A stretch of DNA of 64,000 nt from Aggregatilinea lenta (GTDB lineage: Bacteria > Chloroflexota > Anaerolineae > Aggregatilineales > Aggregatilineaceae): assembly GCF_003569045.1 (NCBI RefSeq), contig NZ_BFCB01000002.1, positions 124,001 to 188,000 on the forward strand. The letters are read 5' to 3'. A program made the position numbers and the translations under genes. Positions 10,601 through 19,262 of the stretch are shown in pieces. The notes under the pieces were generated by a model. It was not told where the DNA came from and did not search any database. It saw only the letters and a program-made list of their open reading frames with translations. The stretch's first letter is position 1; every line of letters starts with the position of its first letter.

Positions 10601-10816
10601 CTACCCTTTCAGCTTGTCGGCCCACGCGTCTATTTGCTTGTCGGCCTCTTCCACGGCGATGCCATATTTCTCATGGATCTTTTCTGCCAGGATGTCCCGT
10701 CTGCCGTTGATCTGCATGACTTCGTCATCCGTCAGGTCGCCCCATTTTTTCTTGATGTCCCGGCTGAAGCGCGTCCACCTACTTGCGATCTCATTCCAAT
10801 CCTTAGTCACTGTCAT
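10601..10816 (-). CDS. CsbD-like general stress protein
   Basis: This is a 71-residue, strongly charged, helical protein beginning MTVTKDWNEIASRW with the CsbD-type core KKKWGDLTDDEVMQINGRRD and a C-terminal YGIAVEEADKQIDAW. CsbD proteins are small cytoplasmic proteins induced by general or envelope stress, with no enzymatic role established. The start has a GAGAGGAG ribosome-binding site. Its position between a GlsB-type protein and CorA fits a stress island. Confidence 0.85.
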   Translation of the reverse strand: MTVTKDWNEIASRWTRFSRDIKKKWGDLTDDEVMQINGRRDILAEKIHEKYGIAVEEADKQIDAWADKLKG

Positions 10817-10870
10817 CTCCTCTCCATCAACTCAACGCTGTGTTGCAGATTCAATTTACCGCATACTCGG

Positions 10871-10907
10871 CGCGAAAGCCCCCGCCTTTAGCCGTGGGGA
10901 GCGTCAC
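10871..10907 (+). mobile_element. IS200/IS605-like right-end remnant
   Basis: The stretch CGAAAGCCCCCGCCTTTAG followed by CCGTGGGGAGCGTCAC looks like the sub-terminal hairpin and terminal GTCAC found just downstream of tnpB genes in IS200/IS605 elements (family knowledge from memory). No tnpA or tnpB reading frame remains around it. It could also be the terminator-like hairpin of the adjacent small remnant gene. Treat as tentative. Confidence 0.4.
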
Positions 10908-10911
10908 TCAT

Positions 10912-11046
10912 CTATCCTTGAAAGAACGTTCGGACTTTCGCCGCAACCTGGCCATCCGTTATTTGCTTTATTTCTTCCACCCGGTCGGCGAGAGTCACAA
11001 TAACGGCCTGCCTGCGGTCAATCCACAAACCCACTTCTGTTTTCAT
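10912..11046 (-). pseudogene. Internally deleted remnant of a small conserved protein
   Basis: A 44-codon frame starts at the ATG at 11046 with MKTEVGLWIDRRQAVIV and ends with TDGQVAAKVRTFF. From memory, a widespread stress-associated conserved family of about 130-150 residues begins with the first pattern (usually MK..VGLWIDHRKAVIV) and ends with the second (DRQIAAKVR.HF). The whole middle is missing here, so this reads as an in-frame internal deletion rather than a genuine short gene. Its stop lies next to the IS605-like end at 10,871-10,907, which could explain the damage. The family assignment is from pattern recall only. Confidence 0.5.
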
Positions 11047-11116
11047 TCGTTGCACCCTTGGCTATAGCCTTGCCTGACAACTCCATCAAAATATGAACGT
11101 CATACCTATTCCACGC

Positions 11117-12121
11117 TCAAACCCAGTCGCGCCGCTGAAAAACCATGCGCATAGCCGCAATGGCTGCGATCATCATTAGCGTCACAACAACAGAAAGGGC
11201 CAAGCCATTAATTGGCAAAATCACGGATCTGTCGACAACGAAGAAATTCGAATCAAAAAAGCTTACGAAAAACGTGAAGGGCAGAAACACCATCGAAATG
11301 ATCGTGAGGCGATTGACCGCCTGCCCCACCTTATGCGACTGCTGCTGAGCGATGATGTCCAGCGCATTGTTGGCGAGGTCGCGCTGCGAGTCAATCACAT
11401 CATAAATACCCAGCAGCCGCCCATACAGGTGACGGAACAGATCGCGAATATCGTCGTCGCCGGAGACACGCTGTTCGCCCATAAGATTCGAGAGTACTTC
11501 GCGCTGTGGGGCGATCATCTGCCGGAGGCCGATGAGACGTTGTCTGATTCGATAAACCGATTTTTGCGCTTGTTTGTCCCCACCGTCATTCAAGAGTTTC
11601 TCTTCGAGATCGTTCAACTGGTTGTTGATACGATCCAGCAGGGGATAGTAGGTATCAATCACGTGCTGCGCGGTGAGATAGAGGAAATAAGCCGCTCCAC
11701 GGGGCCAGGAACCGGGGTTCTGAGCCACCCGATCGTAGGCCGCTTCTACGGCGGAAGCATCCGCCTGGCGAACCGTGACGTAGAAATGTTCACCGATGAT
11801 GCAGTGAATTTCTCGACCGACGACCCCGTTTCCACTGCCGGGCACATAGGGCTGAAAGAGTGACAGGAAAAGATAGCGCGGGTATACCAGCAAGGTTGGA
11901 CGGCGATCTTCTCGCAATAAATCTTCCACAACGTGGGGTGACAATTGCAGCCAACTTTCAAGCCAGCGAACTTCCTCTGATTCCGGCGTGACGATGTCAA
12001 TCCACATGGTGCAGCCTTCGGCGAGCCGCTTTTCCAGGTTGTCCTGCGCCAGATTACGATGCAGGATGACCGGATCGACTGAAGAATCAGCGTTGGGAGT
12101 AATGACCAACGAACGTATCAC
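11117..12121 (-). CDS. CorA-family divalent cation channel, atypical signature
   Basis: This 334-residue protein has a long charged N-terminal domain, a coiled helix with HLYGRLLGIYDVIDSQRDLANNALDI at about 230-255, and two C-terminal membrane helices, as in CorA Mg2+/Co2+ channels of the inner membrane. The loop between the two helices normally carries GMN. Here the equivalent stretch reads FLPFTFFVSFFDSNFFVV, so only the Asn remains and the Gly-Met is replaced. The start is the GTG at 12121, because an in-frame stop lies two codons upstream. Transport specificity is therefore uncertain; other CorA-like subfamilies with altered motifs exist. Confidence 0.8.
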   Translation of the reverse strand: MIRSLVITPNADSSVDPVILHRNLAQDNLEKRLAEGCTMWIDIVTPESEEVRWLESWLQLSPHVVEDLLREDRRPTLLVYPRYLFLSLFQPYVPGSGNGVVGREIHCIIGEHFYVTVRQADASAVEAAYDRVAQNPGSWPRGAAYFLYLTAQHVIDTYYPLLDRINNQLNDLEEKLLNDGGDKQAQKSVYRIRQRLIGLRQMIAPQREVLSNLMGEQRVSGDDDIRDLFRHLYGRLLGIYDVIDSQRDLANNALDIIAQQQSHKVGQAVNRLTIISMVFLPFTFFVSFFDSNFFVVDRSVILPINGLALSVVVTLMMIAAIAAMRMVFQRRDWV

Positions 12122-12221
12122 GTTTCACCATTCCAGCGTAAACATCCATGAAGGCGAGAAGGCTGTTTTGAAGGGACACAGACGTATTTAGCGTCCGTAT
12201 CCCTGGCGGTGCGCTTTCTTC

Positions 12222-12497
12222 TTAGGAAAAGAGCTTTCGGCGTCCGGTCAGCAAGCGGATCCCAACCAACAGCACCACCGCCCCGGTAAAAGCGACAAAG
12301 ATGCTCCAGATATCGAAACCTGTCGTACCTGTCGAACCGAACTGCTCAAACAGAAAACCCCCGACAAACGCGCCGAGGATACCCACCACGATATCCATGA
12401 GCAGACCCTGCTGACGACTCGTCTTCATGACTTTGCTGGCGAGCCATCCGGCAATCGCCCCGACAATCAACCAGGCGACAAATCCCATCTGATCCAT
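12222..12497 (-). CDS. GlsB/YeaQ/YmgE-type small membrane protein, copy 2
   Basis: This 91-residue paralogue is very close to the protein at 10,219: FVAWLIVGAIAGWLASKVM, MDIVVGILGAFVGGFLF and WSIFVAFTGAVVLLVGIRL form three hydrophobic helices. A GGGAGG ribosome-binding site lies just upstream of the ATG. Copies 2 and 3 are adjacent, pointing to local duplication. Confidence 0.9.
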   Translation of the reverse strand: MDQMGFVAWLIVGAIAGWLASKVMKTSRQQGLLMDIVVGILGAFVGGFLFEQFGSTGTTGFDIWSIFVAFTGAVVLLVGIRLLTGRRKLFS

Positions 12498-12617
12498 GAT
12501 CTGTATTCCTCCCGTGATTTACCGCGCTCAACATTGAACGCAGTGCAGGTGAACGGTTGTTTGGCGGGGATACGGGCAAATCGTCGTCCGTATCCCCTAC
12601 CGCCGCACGCCGATTTT

Positions 12618-12887
12618 TTAGGCGCTGGCCGTTCCCTGCCGACTGACCGCACGGATCAAGATCAGCAGCACGACCGCCCCGACGAAAGCGACCAAGATAC
12701 TCCAGATGTTGAGACCCGACGTACCGGATGAGCCAAACTGCTCAAACAGAAAACCACCGACCAACGCGCCCACCATACCGATCACCGTGTCGCCGATCAG
12801 CCCGAAGCGGCTCGGTACCACTTTGCTTGCCAGCCAGCCTGAAATCAATCCCACCACAATCCAAGCGAGCAATCCCATCGGCTCCAT
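12618..12887 (-). CDS. GlsB/YeaQ/YmgE-type small membrane protein, copy 3
   Basis: This is the third member of the set (89 residues): LLAWIVVGLISGWLASKVV, IGDTVIGMVGALVGGFLF and WSILVAFVGAVVLLILIRA. I use the ATG at 12887, which has an AGGGAG ribosome-binding site, rather than an upstream in-frame start that would add a charged extension absent from the other copies. It differs from copies 1 and 2 in the segment after the first helix (PSRFGLIGD instead of TSRQQGLL), so it is the most diverged. Confidence 0.88.
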   Translation of the reverse strand: MEPMGLLAWIVVGLISGWLASKVVPSRFGLIGDTVIGMVGALVGGFLFEQFGSSGTSGLNIWSILVAFVGAVVLLILIRAVSRQGTASA

Positions 12888-12981
12888 GATTTGTGACTCC
12901 CTTTTCATATTTACCGCATCCACGACTGAATGCGGTTGAAGGCGATTCCCTGGTTCACCTGACGAATCGCGACTAACAAGT

Positions 12982-13461
12982 TCAGACAGCTGCGCGTTGT
13001 GCCGCCGCCGCTGCCCGTGATTCGGCGAGGGTCTTCAGGTTGCGCAGATACCCTTCGATGTGTCCCATGCCGGAGCGTCGCCCCAACTTGCTCCACACCT
13101 TGTCCATAAACCCATCGGACAGCGTCAAGTTCTCCACGTAGTTAAACAACGTGCCGCCCTCAGCAGGTTCCAGGGTCCACGAGATTTCGTAACTCTCCGC
13201 GCCAGTACCAGACACCATCTTGAACATGATATGAGCTGGTTGCTTCCACTTGGTAACTTCAAACATGATCTTGAGCAGTGGTCCCATCCCGATTTTCTCT
13301 TCGACCACAAATGTCATTCCTACACCCGTCTTCCGTTCACTTGCATAGTGATACTCACGCAGCGCCGTCCACCATTTTTGTATCCAGGTAGGATCGATCA
13401 GGCATGTCCATACCTCTTCCGGCGGTGCCGCGATCTGGATCGATTTCTCAAACGTTGTCAT
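12982..13461 (-). CDS. SRPBCC/polyketide-cyclase-like protein
   Basis: The 159-residue sequence has the START/SRPBCC pattern: an opening strand FEKSIQIAAPPEEVWTCL, the WIQKWW helix, a central GMTFVVEEK...PAHIMFKMV sheet and a long C-terminal helix. These proteins form a hydrophobic ligand-binding cavity; no catalytic residues can be assigned. The C-terminus is an alanine-rich tail. It lies between the GlsB cluster and the SPFH gene, and its ligand is unknown. Confidence 0.8.
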   Translation of the reverse strand: MTTFEKSIQIAAPPEEVWTCLIDPTWIQKWWTALREYHYASERKTGVGMTFVVEEKIGMGPLLKIMFEVTKWKQPAHIMFKMVSGTGAESYEISWTLEPAEGGTLFNYVENLTLSDGFMDKVWSKLGRRSGMGHIEGYLRNLKTLAESRAAAAAQRAAV

Positions 13462-13536
13462 TGTATGGTCCTTTCACCTAGTAGTAGAGCTATTGGACAT
13501 TGTATTAAAATCCGTTCAGGCTCAGCGTTGCCGGAG

Positions 13537-14385
13537 CTACTTGTTTAAGTCGCGTCCGTTTTGTTTCTCACCCGGTGCACTGATCGGCACACTGCCTAAC
13601 AGAAGAGTCGGGCTGATACCGTGCTCGGTGATGACGACCTTTGTGTTATCCCGCAGCGAGGTTTCGACCATCTCCAGCTGCTTGAGGGTTTGGGCATTGC
13701 CGACGAAATACTTCTCCGCCGCCTCATTCACCAGGCGAATGGCTTCAGCCTTGCCCTGCGCGACCTGGATCACGGCTTCACGCTCTCCTTCAGCGCGCTG
13801 GATGAGCGCCAATTTCTGCTGTTGGGCTGCCTCGAACTCGCCCGTTGCCAGCAGTTTCATGGACCGCCGTTCTTGCTCGGCGGTTTTCTGTTTGTGCATG
13901 GCTCGCTTGATGTCATCGGGCGGATCAATCAAGCGGATTTCCACCTTGCTGACGGTCAGCCCCCACTCGACGGCGAAAGTGTTCAGGATGCGCTGCAAAT
14001 TGTTGGCAATTTTCTCACGCGCCACGAGGCTCTCATCCAGCGATAATTCGCCAAACTCCTGGCGCAGATTCGTCATCGCCAACTGGATGACCGCACGCTT
14101 CCAATCGTCGATATTATAGAAAGTACGTTTGATCCCTTCTTCATCAACGGTCGGACGCACCCACATAACCCCGTCTACCGTGATTTCAACGTTGTCTTTC
14201 GTAATCACCGGCTGAGGCTCGATATCCATCGTATGCTCACGCACATCGCGCACGCGGAGGATGTGAACAAACGGAACTTGAAATCCCAGCCCAGGCATCA
14301 CGAACCGGTTATATTTGCCCAGGGTTTCCTGAATACCCCGCTCGTAGGGACGTAACGTGTAGATTGGGCCGCGTAATGTCCTCAT
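13537..14385 (-). CDS. SPFH/band-7 domain protein (stomatin/prohibitin-like)
   Basis: The 282-residue protein shows the SPFH order: a leading RPYERGIQETLGKYNRFVMPG with the PGLGFQVPF turn, TMDIEPQPVITKDNVEITVDG in the core, then VEWGLTVSKVEIRLIDPPDD. A long coiled-coil helix rich in E/A/Q/K (EFEAAQQQKLALIQRAEGE and on) and a hydrophobic C-terminal patch (GISPTLLLGSVPI) follow. These proteins assemble on membranes as scaffolds or protease regulators. No N-terminal membrane helix is visible, unlike HflK/HflC. The gene ends in a hydrophilic tail. Confidence 0.88.
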   Translation of the reverse strand: MRTLRGPIYTLRPYERGIQETLGKYNRFVMPGLGFQVPFVHILRVRDVREHTMDIEPQPVITKDNVEITVDGVMWVRPTVDEEGIKRTFYNIDDWKRAVIQLAMTNLRQEFGELSLDESLVAREKIANNLQRILNTFAVEWGLTVSKVEIRLIDPPDDIKRAMHKQKTAEQERRSMKLLATGEFEAAQQQKLALIQRAEGEREAVIQVAQGKAEAIRLVNEAAEKYFVGNAQTLKQLEMVETSLRDNTKVVITEHGISPTLLLGSVPISAPGEKQNGRDLNK

Positions 14386-14408
14386 AGGTATCTCCTTTGT
14401 GCTGGGGG

Positions 14409-14792
14409 TTACTCACCAGCGCTAGCCAGTAATGTCCACTCGAAGATCAGCTCTTGATTGGGGGGCAGTGGTGTTTGTTGCAGGAATTGCTCATACCCAG
14501 CGAGGTTGATGCCGTGAAGCTCCTGCACTTTCTCCCGATACCAGCGATCAAAGGGGAGTTTAGATGCAATAATCTGGCCCAGTGCCCGGTCCACATCGGG
14601 CGCTTCCAGGGTAGTCACGGCCTCCGAACCGAAAGGTGTTTCCACCAGCGCCAGTCTCTCGCGCGTGATGCCCAGCCGCTGGCGGGAGGCTTCGTACATC
14701 TGCCGTCGAGAGCCGGACAACTCCTGGCAAAATCGACGCCAGGCTTCCACTTTGCCGGCCACAATAGGAAATGTCAGAATAATGCCAGCCAT
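14409..14792 (-). CDS. Conserved hypothetical, possible dimeric alpha/beta-barrel protein
   Basis: I do not recognise this 127-residue protein with certainty. It begins MAGIILTFPIVAGKVEAWRR and contains an internal RERLALVETPFGSEAVTTLE stretch followed by FDRWYREKVQELHGI. That alternation of strand and helix suggests a small ferredoxin-like or dimeric alpha/beta-barrel fold, as in antibiotic-monooxygenase-like proteins. No catalytic residues can be named. It follows the small gene at 14,867 and precedes the SPFH gene with about 23 bases between, so it is probably in the same transcript. Confidence 0.65.
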   Translation of the reverse strand: MAGIILTFPIVAGKVEAWRRFCQELSGSRRQMYEASRQRLGITRERLALVETPFGSEAVTTLEAPDVDRALGQIIASKLPFDRWYREKVQELHGINLAGYEQFLQQTPLPPNQELIFEWTLLASAGE

Positions 14793-14866
14793 CGGGAGAA
14801 TCCTCTCACGCTAAGTTTCTTTGCCTAGGCGGCGCTCCAGGTGCTGCTACGAGAAGCCCTATCATT

Positions 14867-15085
14867 TCACACACCGCCCTGTTGGGTCCATGGAATGGCG
14901 CGCTCTATCAATGCCAGCGCATTCTCTTCTGTCATGCGCCCATCTACAACGTCCACAATCCAGGGCAGCACCGCCCGTTCGTCCAGGCAATAGGCCAACA
15001 CGACCGTTCGAGTCTCACGAATTCTGCCGGACTGCTTGCCAATTGCGAGCCACTCATGCAACCGCAAATTTTGATCGGTGTTCAT
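14867..15085 (-). CDS. Small hypothetical protein
   Basis: A 72-residue frame begins at the ATG at 15085, preceded by AAAGGAA at suitable distance. The sequence (QNLRLHEWLAIGKQSGRIRE, then TVVLAYCLDERAVLPWIVDV) has a mixed helical character and no motif I recognise. Its spacing and strand agree with the operon that follows down to the SPFH gene, and it would be the first gene of that unit. Confidence 0.5.
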   Translation of the reverse strand: MNTDQNLRLHEWLAIGKQSGRIRETRTVVLAYCLDERAVLPWIVDVVDGRMTEENALALIERAIPWTQQGGV

Positions 15086-15326
15086 AAGGGGTTCCTTTCA
15101 CACCAAGATTTTCTGGCTGGTGCGGCGCGCAATCTTGAGCGGCCCATCCGCGAGTGGGTAAATTTCATTACAATCGAGATCTGGTTCTGGGGGGATAGGA
15201 ATGAACTGTGTCCGCTTTTGTCCAGCTCAACCAGTTCATACGATTTGTGAGGAGCTAGCTAAAGCCCGTTTTTAAGCTCTATAATCAAGCATAACGAAGC
15301 AGCGTCTCAAGAGCGTCACAAGGACT

Positions 15327-17708
15327 GTGATAGTGATCGCCGATTCCGCCCCCTTACATCTCCATTTGCTGGGACCTCCAGAAGTACGCCTTGGTGAAAA
15401 GCTATTGACGTTCCCCACGCGCAAGACGCTGGCACTGCTAATTTATCTGGCACTTGAGGGAGGATCACAACCACGCGAGCACCTGGCAACCCTCCTCTGG
15501 CCAGACGCAAGTCCCGAACGCAGCCACGCCTCGCTACGCAACACACTCAGCCACCTGCAAATTGCCTTGCGCCAACCTGACGGCCAGAGCCAGACTTTGT
15601 ATCTCGCCGTCACGCACCAAACGCTGGCGCTGAACCCCGACGCCGAAATCGACCTTGACTTGAAGGCACTGGAACGCGCCTATGCCGTGGCCCTTACAGA
15701 CCGTTCGAGCCGGATGCCGCCGGAGAGCCTGGCCAGTCTGCCCCTTTTAGAGTCAGCCGCCGCCCGCCATCGTGGCGATTTTCTCACCGGATTTTCGCTC
15801 GGGGATGCACCCGAGTTTGACAATTGGGCCGCCTTCCAACGGGAAGTTTGGCGACGACGCCTGGGCCTGATCCTTGATCGACTATCCGAGATCCAGTTTG
15901 CGAGCGGTGATTTCGCCAGTGCTGCTGAAAGCGCATCGAACTGGATCGCCCTCGATACGCTGAATGAGGTTGCCTACCGCCGTAAGATGCGCGCTCACTT
16001 CGCGGCTGGCGAGCGCGGCCAGGCCCTGGAGACCTATAACGCGTGCCGGACCGCACTCGTGGATGAGTTGGGCGTGGAACCTGAGCCGGACACGGAGGCG
16101 TTGGCGGCGCGTCTTCGCAGTCAAAATCCCCAGTTTCGCCCTGCGCCCCTATCAGACACCCCAGTTTCCTGCCTGGAAAACCTATTTGCAGGACGCAACA
16201 TCGAGCATCAGGCGTTAATTGAGCGCTACGAACATGCTGCCGCAGGTCGACCTCAGGTCGTGATGCTGCGCGGCGAGGCAGGAATCGGCAAAACCCGTCT
16301 GGCCAGGGAGTTCCTGGCCTGGGCCAGCGCGCAAGGGGCTGAAGTGTTGCAAGGAGGTGCTTTTGAGAGCAGCAGCCACATGCCGTTTCAACCGTTGGTT
16401 GAAGCGCTCCGGCTGTGGCTCAGGCGCGAAAACGCGCCAAAAGATCTCCTAGAAAACGCGTGGTTGTCCCGGCTGTGTCAACTTCTGCCAGAATTGTGCG
16501 ACCGCTATCCTGAACTGCCGCCTGTACAACTGGACGCAGAGACAGACCAGACAAAGATCTTCGAGCCGTTCGCACGCTTAACACTGGCCCTGGCCCATCG
16601 TGTGCCGCTGGTCCTGTTTGTGGACGACGCGCAATGGGCAGATAGTGCGACGTTGGATCTGCTGCACTATGCCATCCGGCGGTGGCGCGAGAGTGCGGCG
16701 CGGATCATGCTGCTGGTCAGCCTCCGTTCTGAAGCTCTGCATCCGATGACCCAGCCCTCACAAGCTGGCCTTATCGAGTGGCTGGAACATGTGGAGCATG
16801 AGTTAGCGCTCTATCATCTCGAGCTGGACCCTTTAAGTGAGACAGACACCGTGCAGATGATACTTTCCATCCTGTCGCCACCTGCTGCTGACTTCGCCGA
16901 GTGGGTATTCCACGAGTCGCGCGGGCAGCCGTTTTACTTGATGGAGACATTGCAGGATTTGCTCGAACGTGGCGCGCTCCATCCGAAACGGCGGACAGCG
17001 GATACATGGGTCTTTGAGGTCGACGCCGAACACGATCTTGGAAAAGCAGTTCGCGTTCCCTCAACTGTACGGGCCGTGATTCGTTCCCGGTTGTATCGCC
17101 TCAGCCCCAATGCGTTCACGCTGCTGACAGCCGGAGCCATTCTAGAACACCGGATCACCTTCGAGCGCCTGTGCATTATCTCCAATGTGACCGAAGACGA
17201 GGGATTGCCTGCTCTGGACGAATTAGTCAGTGGCCGATTCCTGCTCGAAGCAGGGCAGCATGGTACCGCAGGCGCCTATGCCTTCGCGAATGATATGATC
17301 CGTGACGTTGTTTATACCGAAGCGGGGGATGCACGCCGTCGACTTTTCCACAGGCGGACATTGGACGTCCTCAAAGCTACCAAGGACTCAGCGGCGGTGC
17401 TGGCTCACCACGCGCTTGCTGCCGGGCTGACCGAGGCTGCATTCCGACACGGGTTAGCGGCGGGGCAGGAAGCGCTGCGCGTCGGAGCCACAAACGATGC
17501 AATTGCTCATTTCGAGAAGGCGCGTCAACTGGATCGGGAGGGAACGTTTGCTGGTGCGGAGCTGGAGTCGCACAGACGCGATTTGTACTTGCAGTTGGGC
17601 CGGGCTTACGAACTGGGCGGCCAGCACGAGCAAGCGTTGGTCAATTATACTGAATTAGAGCGGCTGACACCAAACCAAAAGAACTCTGACACAACAATCG
17701 ATTGCTAG
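15327..17708 (+). CDS. BTAD/SARP-type regulator with AAA ATPase, C-terminus shortened
   Basis: The order of domains is a winged-helix DNA-binding domain (residues about 5-100, LHLLGPPEVRLGEKLL, then ARTLLWP-like region), a bacterial transcriptional activator domain (about 110-260, rich in helices), and an AAA/STAND ATPase. The ATPase has Walker A GEAGIGKTRLAREF (about 315) and Walker B VLFVDDAQWAD (about 430). One TPR-like segment (LYLQLGRAYELGGQHEQAL) ends the protein. Relatives usually carry many more TPRs, so 793 residues looks short. The frame stops 43 bases before copy A of the dispersed repeat, suggesting truncation. The start is one of two nearby GTG codons (15327 or 15333), with AAGGA upstream. 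Confidence 0.82.
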   Translation: MIVIADSAPLHLHLLGPPEVRLGEKLLTFPTRKTLALLIYLALEGGSQPREHLATLLWPDASPERSHASLRNTLSHLQIALRQPDGQSQTLYLAVTHQTLALNPDAEIDLDLKALERAYAVALTDRSSRMPPESLASLPLLESAAARHRGDFLTGFSLGDAPEFDNWAAFQREVWRRRLGLILDRLSEIQFASGDFASAAESASNWIALDTLNEVAYRRKMRAHFAAGERGQALETYNACRTALVDELGVEPEPDTEALAARLRSQNPQFRPAPLSDTPVSCLENLFAGRNIEHQALIERYEHAAAGRPQVVMLRGEAGIGKTRLAREFLAWASAQGAEVLQGGAFESSSHMPFQPLVEALRLWLRRENAPKDLLENAWLSRLCQLLPELCDRYPELPPVQLDAETDQTKIFEPFARLTLALAHRVPLVLFVDDAQWADSATLDLLHYAIRRWRESAARIMLLVSLRSEALHPMTQPSQAGLIEWLEHVEHELALYHLELDPLSETDTVQMILSILSPPAADFAEWVFHESRGQPFYLMETLQDLLERGALHPKRRTADTWVFEVDAEHDLGKAVRVPSTVRAVIRSRLYRLSPNAFTLLTAGAILEHRITFERLCIISNVTEDEGLPALDELVSGRFLLEAGQHGTAGAYAFANDMIRDVVYTEAGDARRRLFHRRTLDVLKATKDSAAVLAHHALAAGLTEAAFRHGLAAGQEALRVGATNDAIAHFEKARQLDREGTFAGAELESHRRDLYLQLGRAYELGGQHEQALVNYTELERLTPNQKNSDTTIDC

Positions 17709-17750
17709 ACCCAGATCATGCAATCTGAATCGGGGGAATAAGTCCAGTCT

Positions 17751-17862
17751 GTGGGGGTATTTGACGTATCCGACTTGAGTTTCCCCTGAAATGTTGGGTG
17801 CCATAAACCCCGATCGAAGTGTAGGCGTGTGCTGCCGAAAGAGCCGCAAGGCGCTCCCCCAC
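17751..17862 (+). repeat. Dispersed repeat, copy A (about 111 bp)
   Basis: This segment matches 31,451-31,562 with about 14 mismatches over the 97 bases from CGTATCCGAC onward, counted by eye. It includes identical blocks AAACCCCGATCGAAG and GCGTGTGCTGCCGAAAGA. Its ends are GTGGGGG and CCCCCAC, a 7-bp inverted repeat. It has no useful reading frame and lies in a degraded stretch just after the shortened BTAD regulator. It may be a MITE-like element or an insertion-sequence end; neither is proven. Confidence 0.75.
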
Positions 17863-17879
17863 GCAAGAGAAGGGAAAGG

Positions 17880-17904
17880 AAAAACGGGCGGAGCAAGCCG
17901 CCCG
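17880..17904 (-). terminator. Rho-independent terminator
   Basis: On the minus strand a CGGGCGG / CCGCCCG stem with a six-base loop is followed directly by TTTTT. It lies 88 bases beyond the end of the secreted-protein pseudogene at 17,992 and would have terminated it. Confidence 0.8.
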
Positions 17905-17991
17905 CACGGATCATGAGCCAGTTAACGAGTGAGAAAACAGCACTCTCGCTCAAAAGAGGCATAACAGCCTCCGGCAATCACGGTAACGTTG

Positions 17992-19262
17992 TTACTGTGC
18001 GGGACAGTCGTCCTCCGCGCTTACACAGGCGTCACTTACCCACCCCTCTACGCCATCGACTGATATACGATACCAGCCGGGGACGTGGTCAAGCGCTGGA
18101 TAGGTCTGGCTGTGCGGCAGTTCCGCGAGTACTTCCCCATCAAGATCCGGCTCTGCACGCAGATTTATGATATAAAGTGTGGTCACATCGCAACCATCGG
18201 ACAGGATGCTGCTGTTTTCGGGCTGACTAGTGTCGTCCGGTAGCGATTCTACCAATACAAGGATGCCCGGCTCGTAAATGGTCGTGCAGGTAAAGCCTGG
18301 GAAGTGTTCGTCCACCGTATAGGTCGAAAGCTCCTGCGGCACGCGCGGGGCCTGCTCCTGTGCCAGGAAGATCATGCTCCCCTAGCCGCGCAGACAGATC
18401 ATTGCCCCTGGCTCAAAGGACGTCATGCCGACCGGGATGAACACATCCATCGCCTGAATCACACCGGCATACCGCACAGACTCCACCCCGATATTGCCAC
18501 TGTTTGAGATCTGCACGCCGTACCAGGTCATGTAGTTCCGGTCCGCTCGCCGTCAGCGAAAAGCTGTTTGGCTGTAATAGCTGAAAGGTGGTCGTATTGG
18601 CGCTGGTGAAGGCAGGCGGCGACGAAACCGCATCCTGGACCTCCGAGCTGGTTACGGTCTGCGTATTGCTTTGACTCCAGTTATCGGTAATCGCGCCTGC
18701 TCGAACCTGGATAGTCACCGTTCCAGCGCCGGCCATCCCATTGACCCGGATGTTATACACAGGGGACGAGCCTGTCACAGTCGCGGTTTTAGTTCCCGGA
18801 GCCGCGCCACCGATAGTCACGTCGTTAACGTCAAAGCCATAGACCGGTCCGCTCGAGAAAGTGACCGTAAAATCGATGGGTGAATCATAGTGCGGGTTCG
18901 AGCCCTTTGCGGCGATGCTGGCCTCAGGGATCGGCGGGAATCCCCCACCGGTAGGCGTGGTCCAAAGCGTATCGAGCACCACCGTCGTGGTGTCGTTACC
19001 CGCGGTATAGTTTGATGGAAACATAATCAACCCATTAAAAGGATAACAATATCCTCACTGGAAGCCGATACTGTATAGCGTGAATTATCTGTAAATAAAC
19101 CTTGAAATACTTCGTTTGGTACAAAATTTGCTGCGGGTACACTCTGTATGGCGCGAAAAGTAACCGGGTAAAGATCAGCGTCCCAAAGCAGAATCGGGTC
19201 CCTGGAAAGACGCCGAAAGTACGCTAAGTTTGCGGGTTTTGTTTGGCAAGGAAATATAGGGT
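17992..19262 (-). pseudogene. Decayed secreted protein with Ig-like and SH3b domains
   Basis: Three reading-frame pieces line up as one broken gene. The first (about 19,262-19,035) reads DPILLWDADLYPVTFRAI and ends SASSEDIVILLMG at a stop. A second frame picks up with MFPSNYTAGNDTTTVVLD, continues through a beta-rich Ig-like domain (SPIDFTVTFSSGPVYGFDV) and loses frame near 18,545. A third frame then reads NYMTWYGVQISNSGNIG, to CLRG and a TAG at 18,384-18,382. After the stop the same frame continues as GSMIFLAQEQAPRVP and an SH3b domain (TLYIINLRAEPDLDG, then WYRISVDGVEGWVS). I know this C-terminal arrangement from Chloroflexi secreted proteins. Thus at least two frameshifts and one nonsense mutation; no signal peptide is found. 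Confidence 0.7.
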
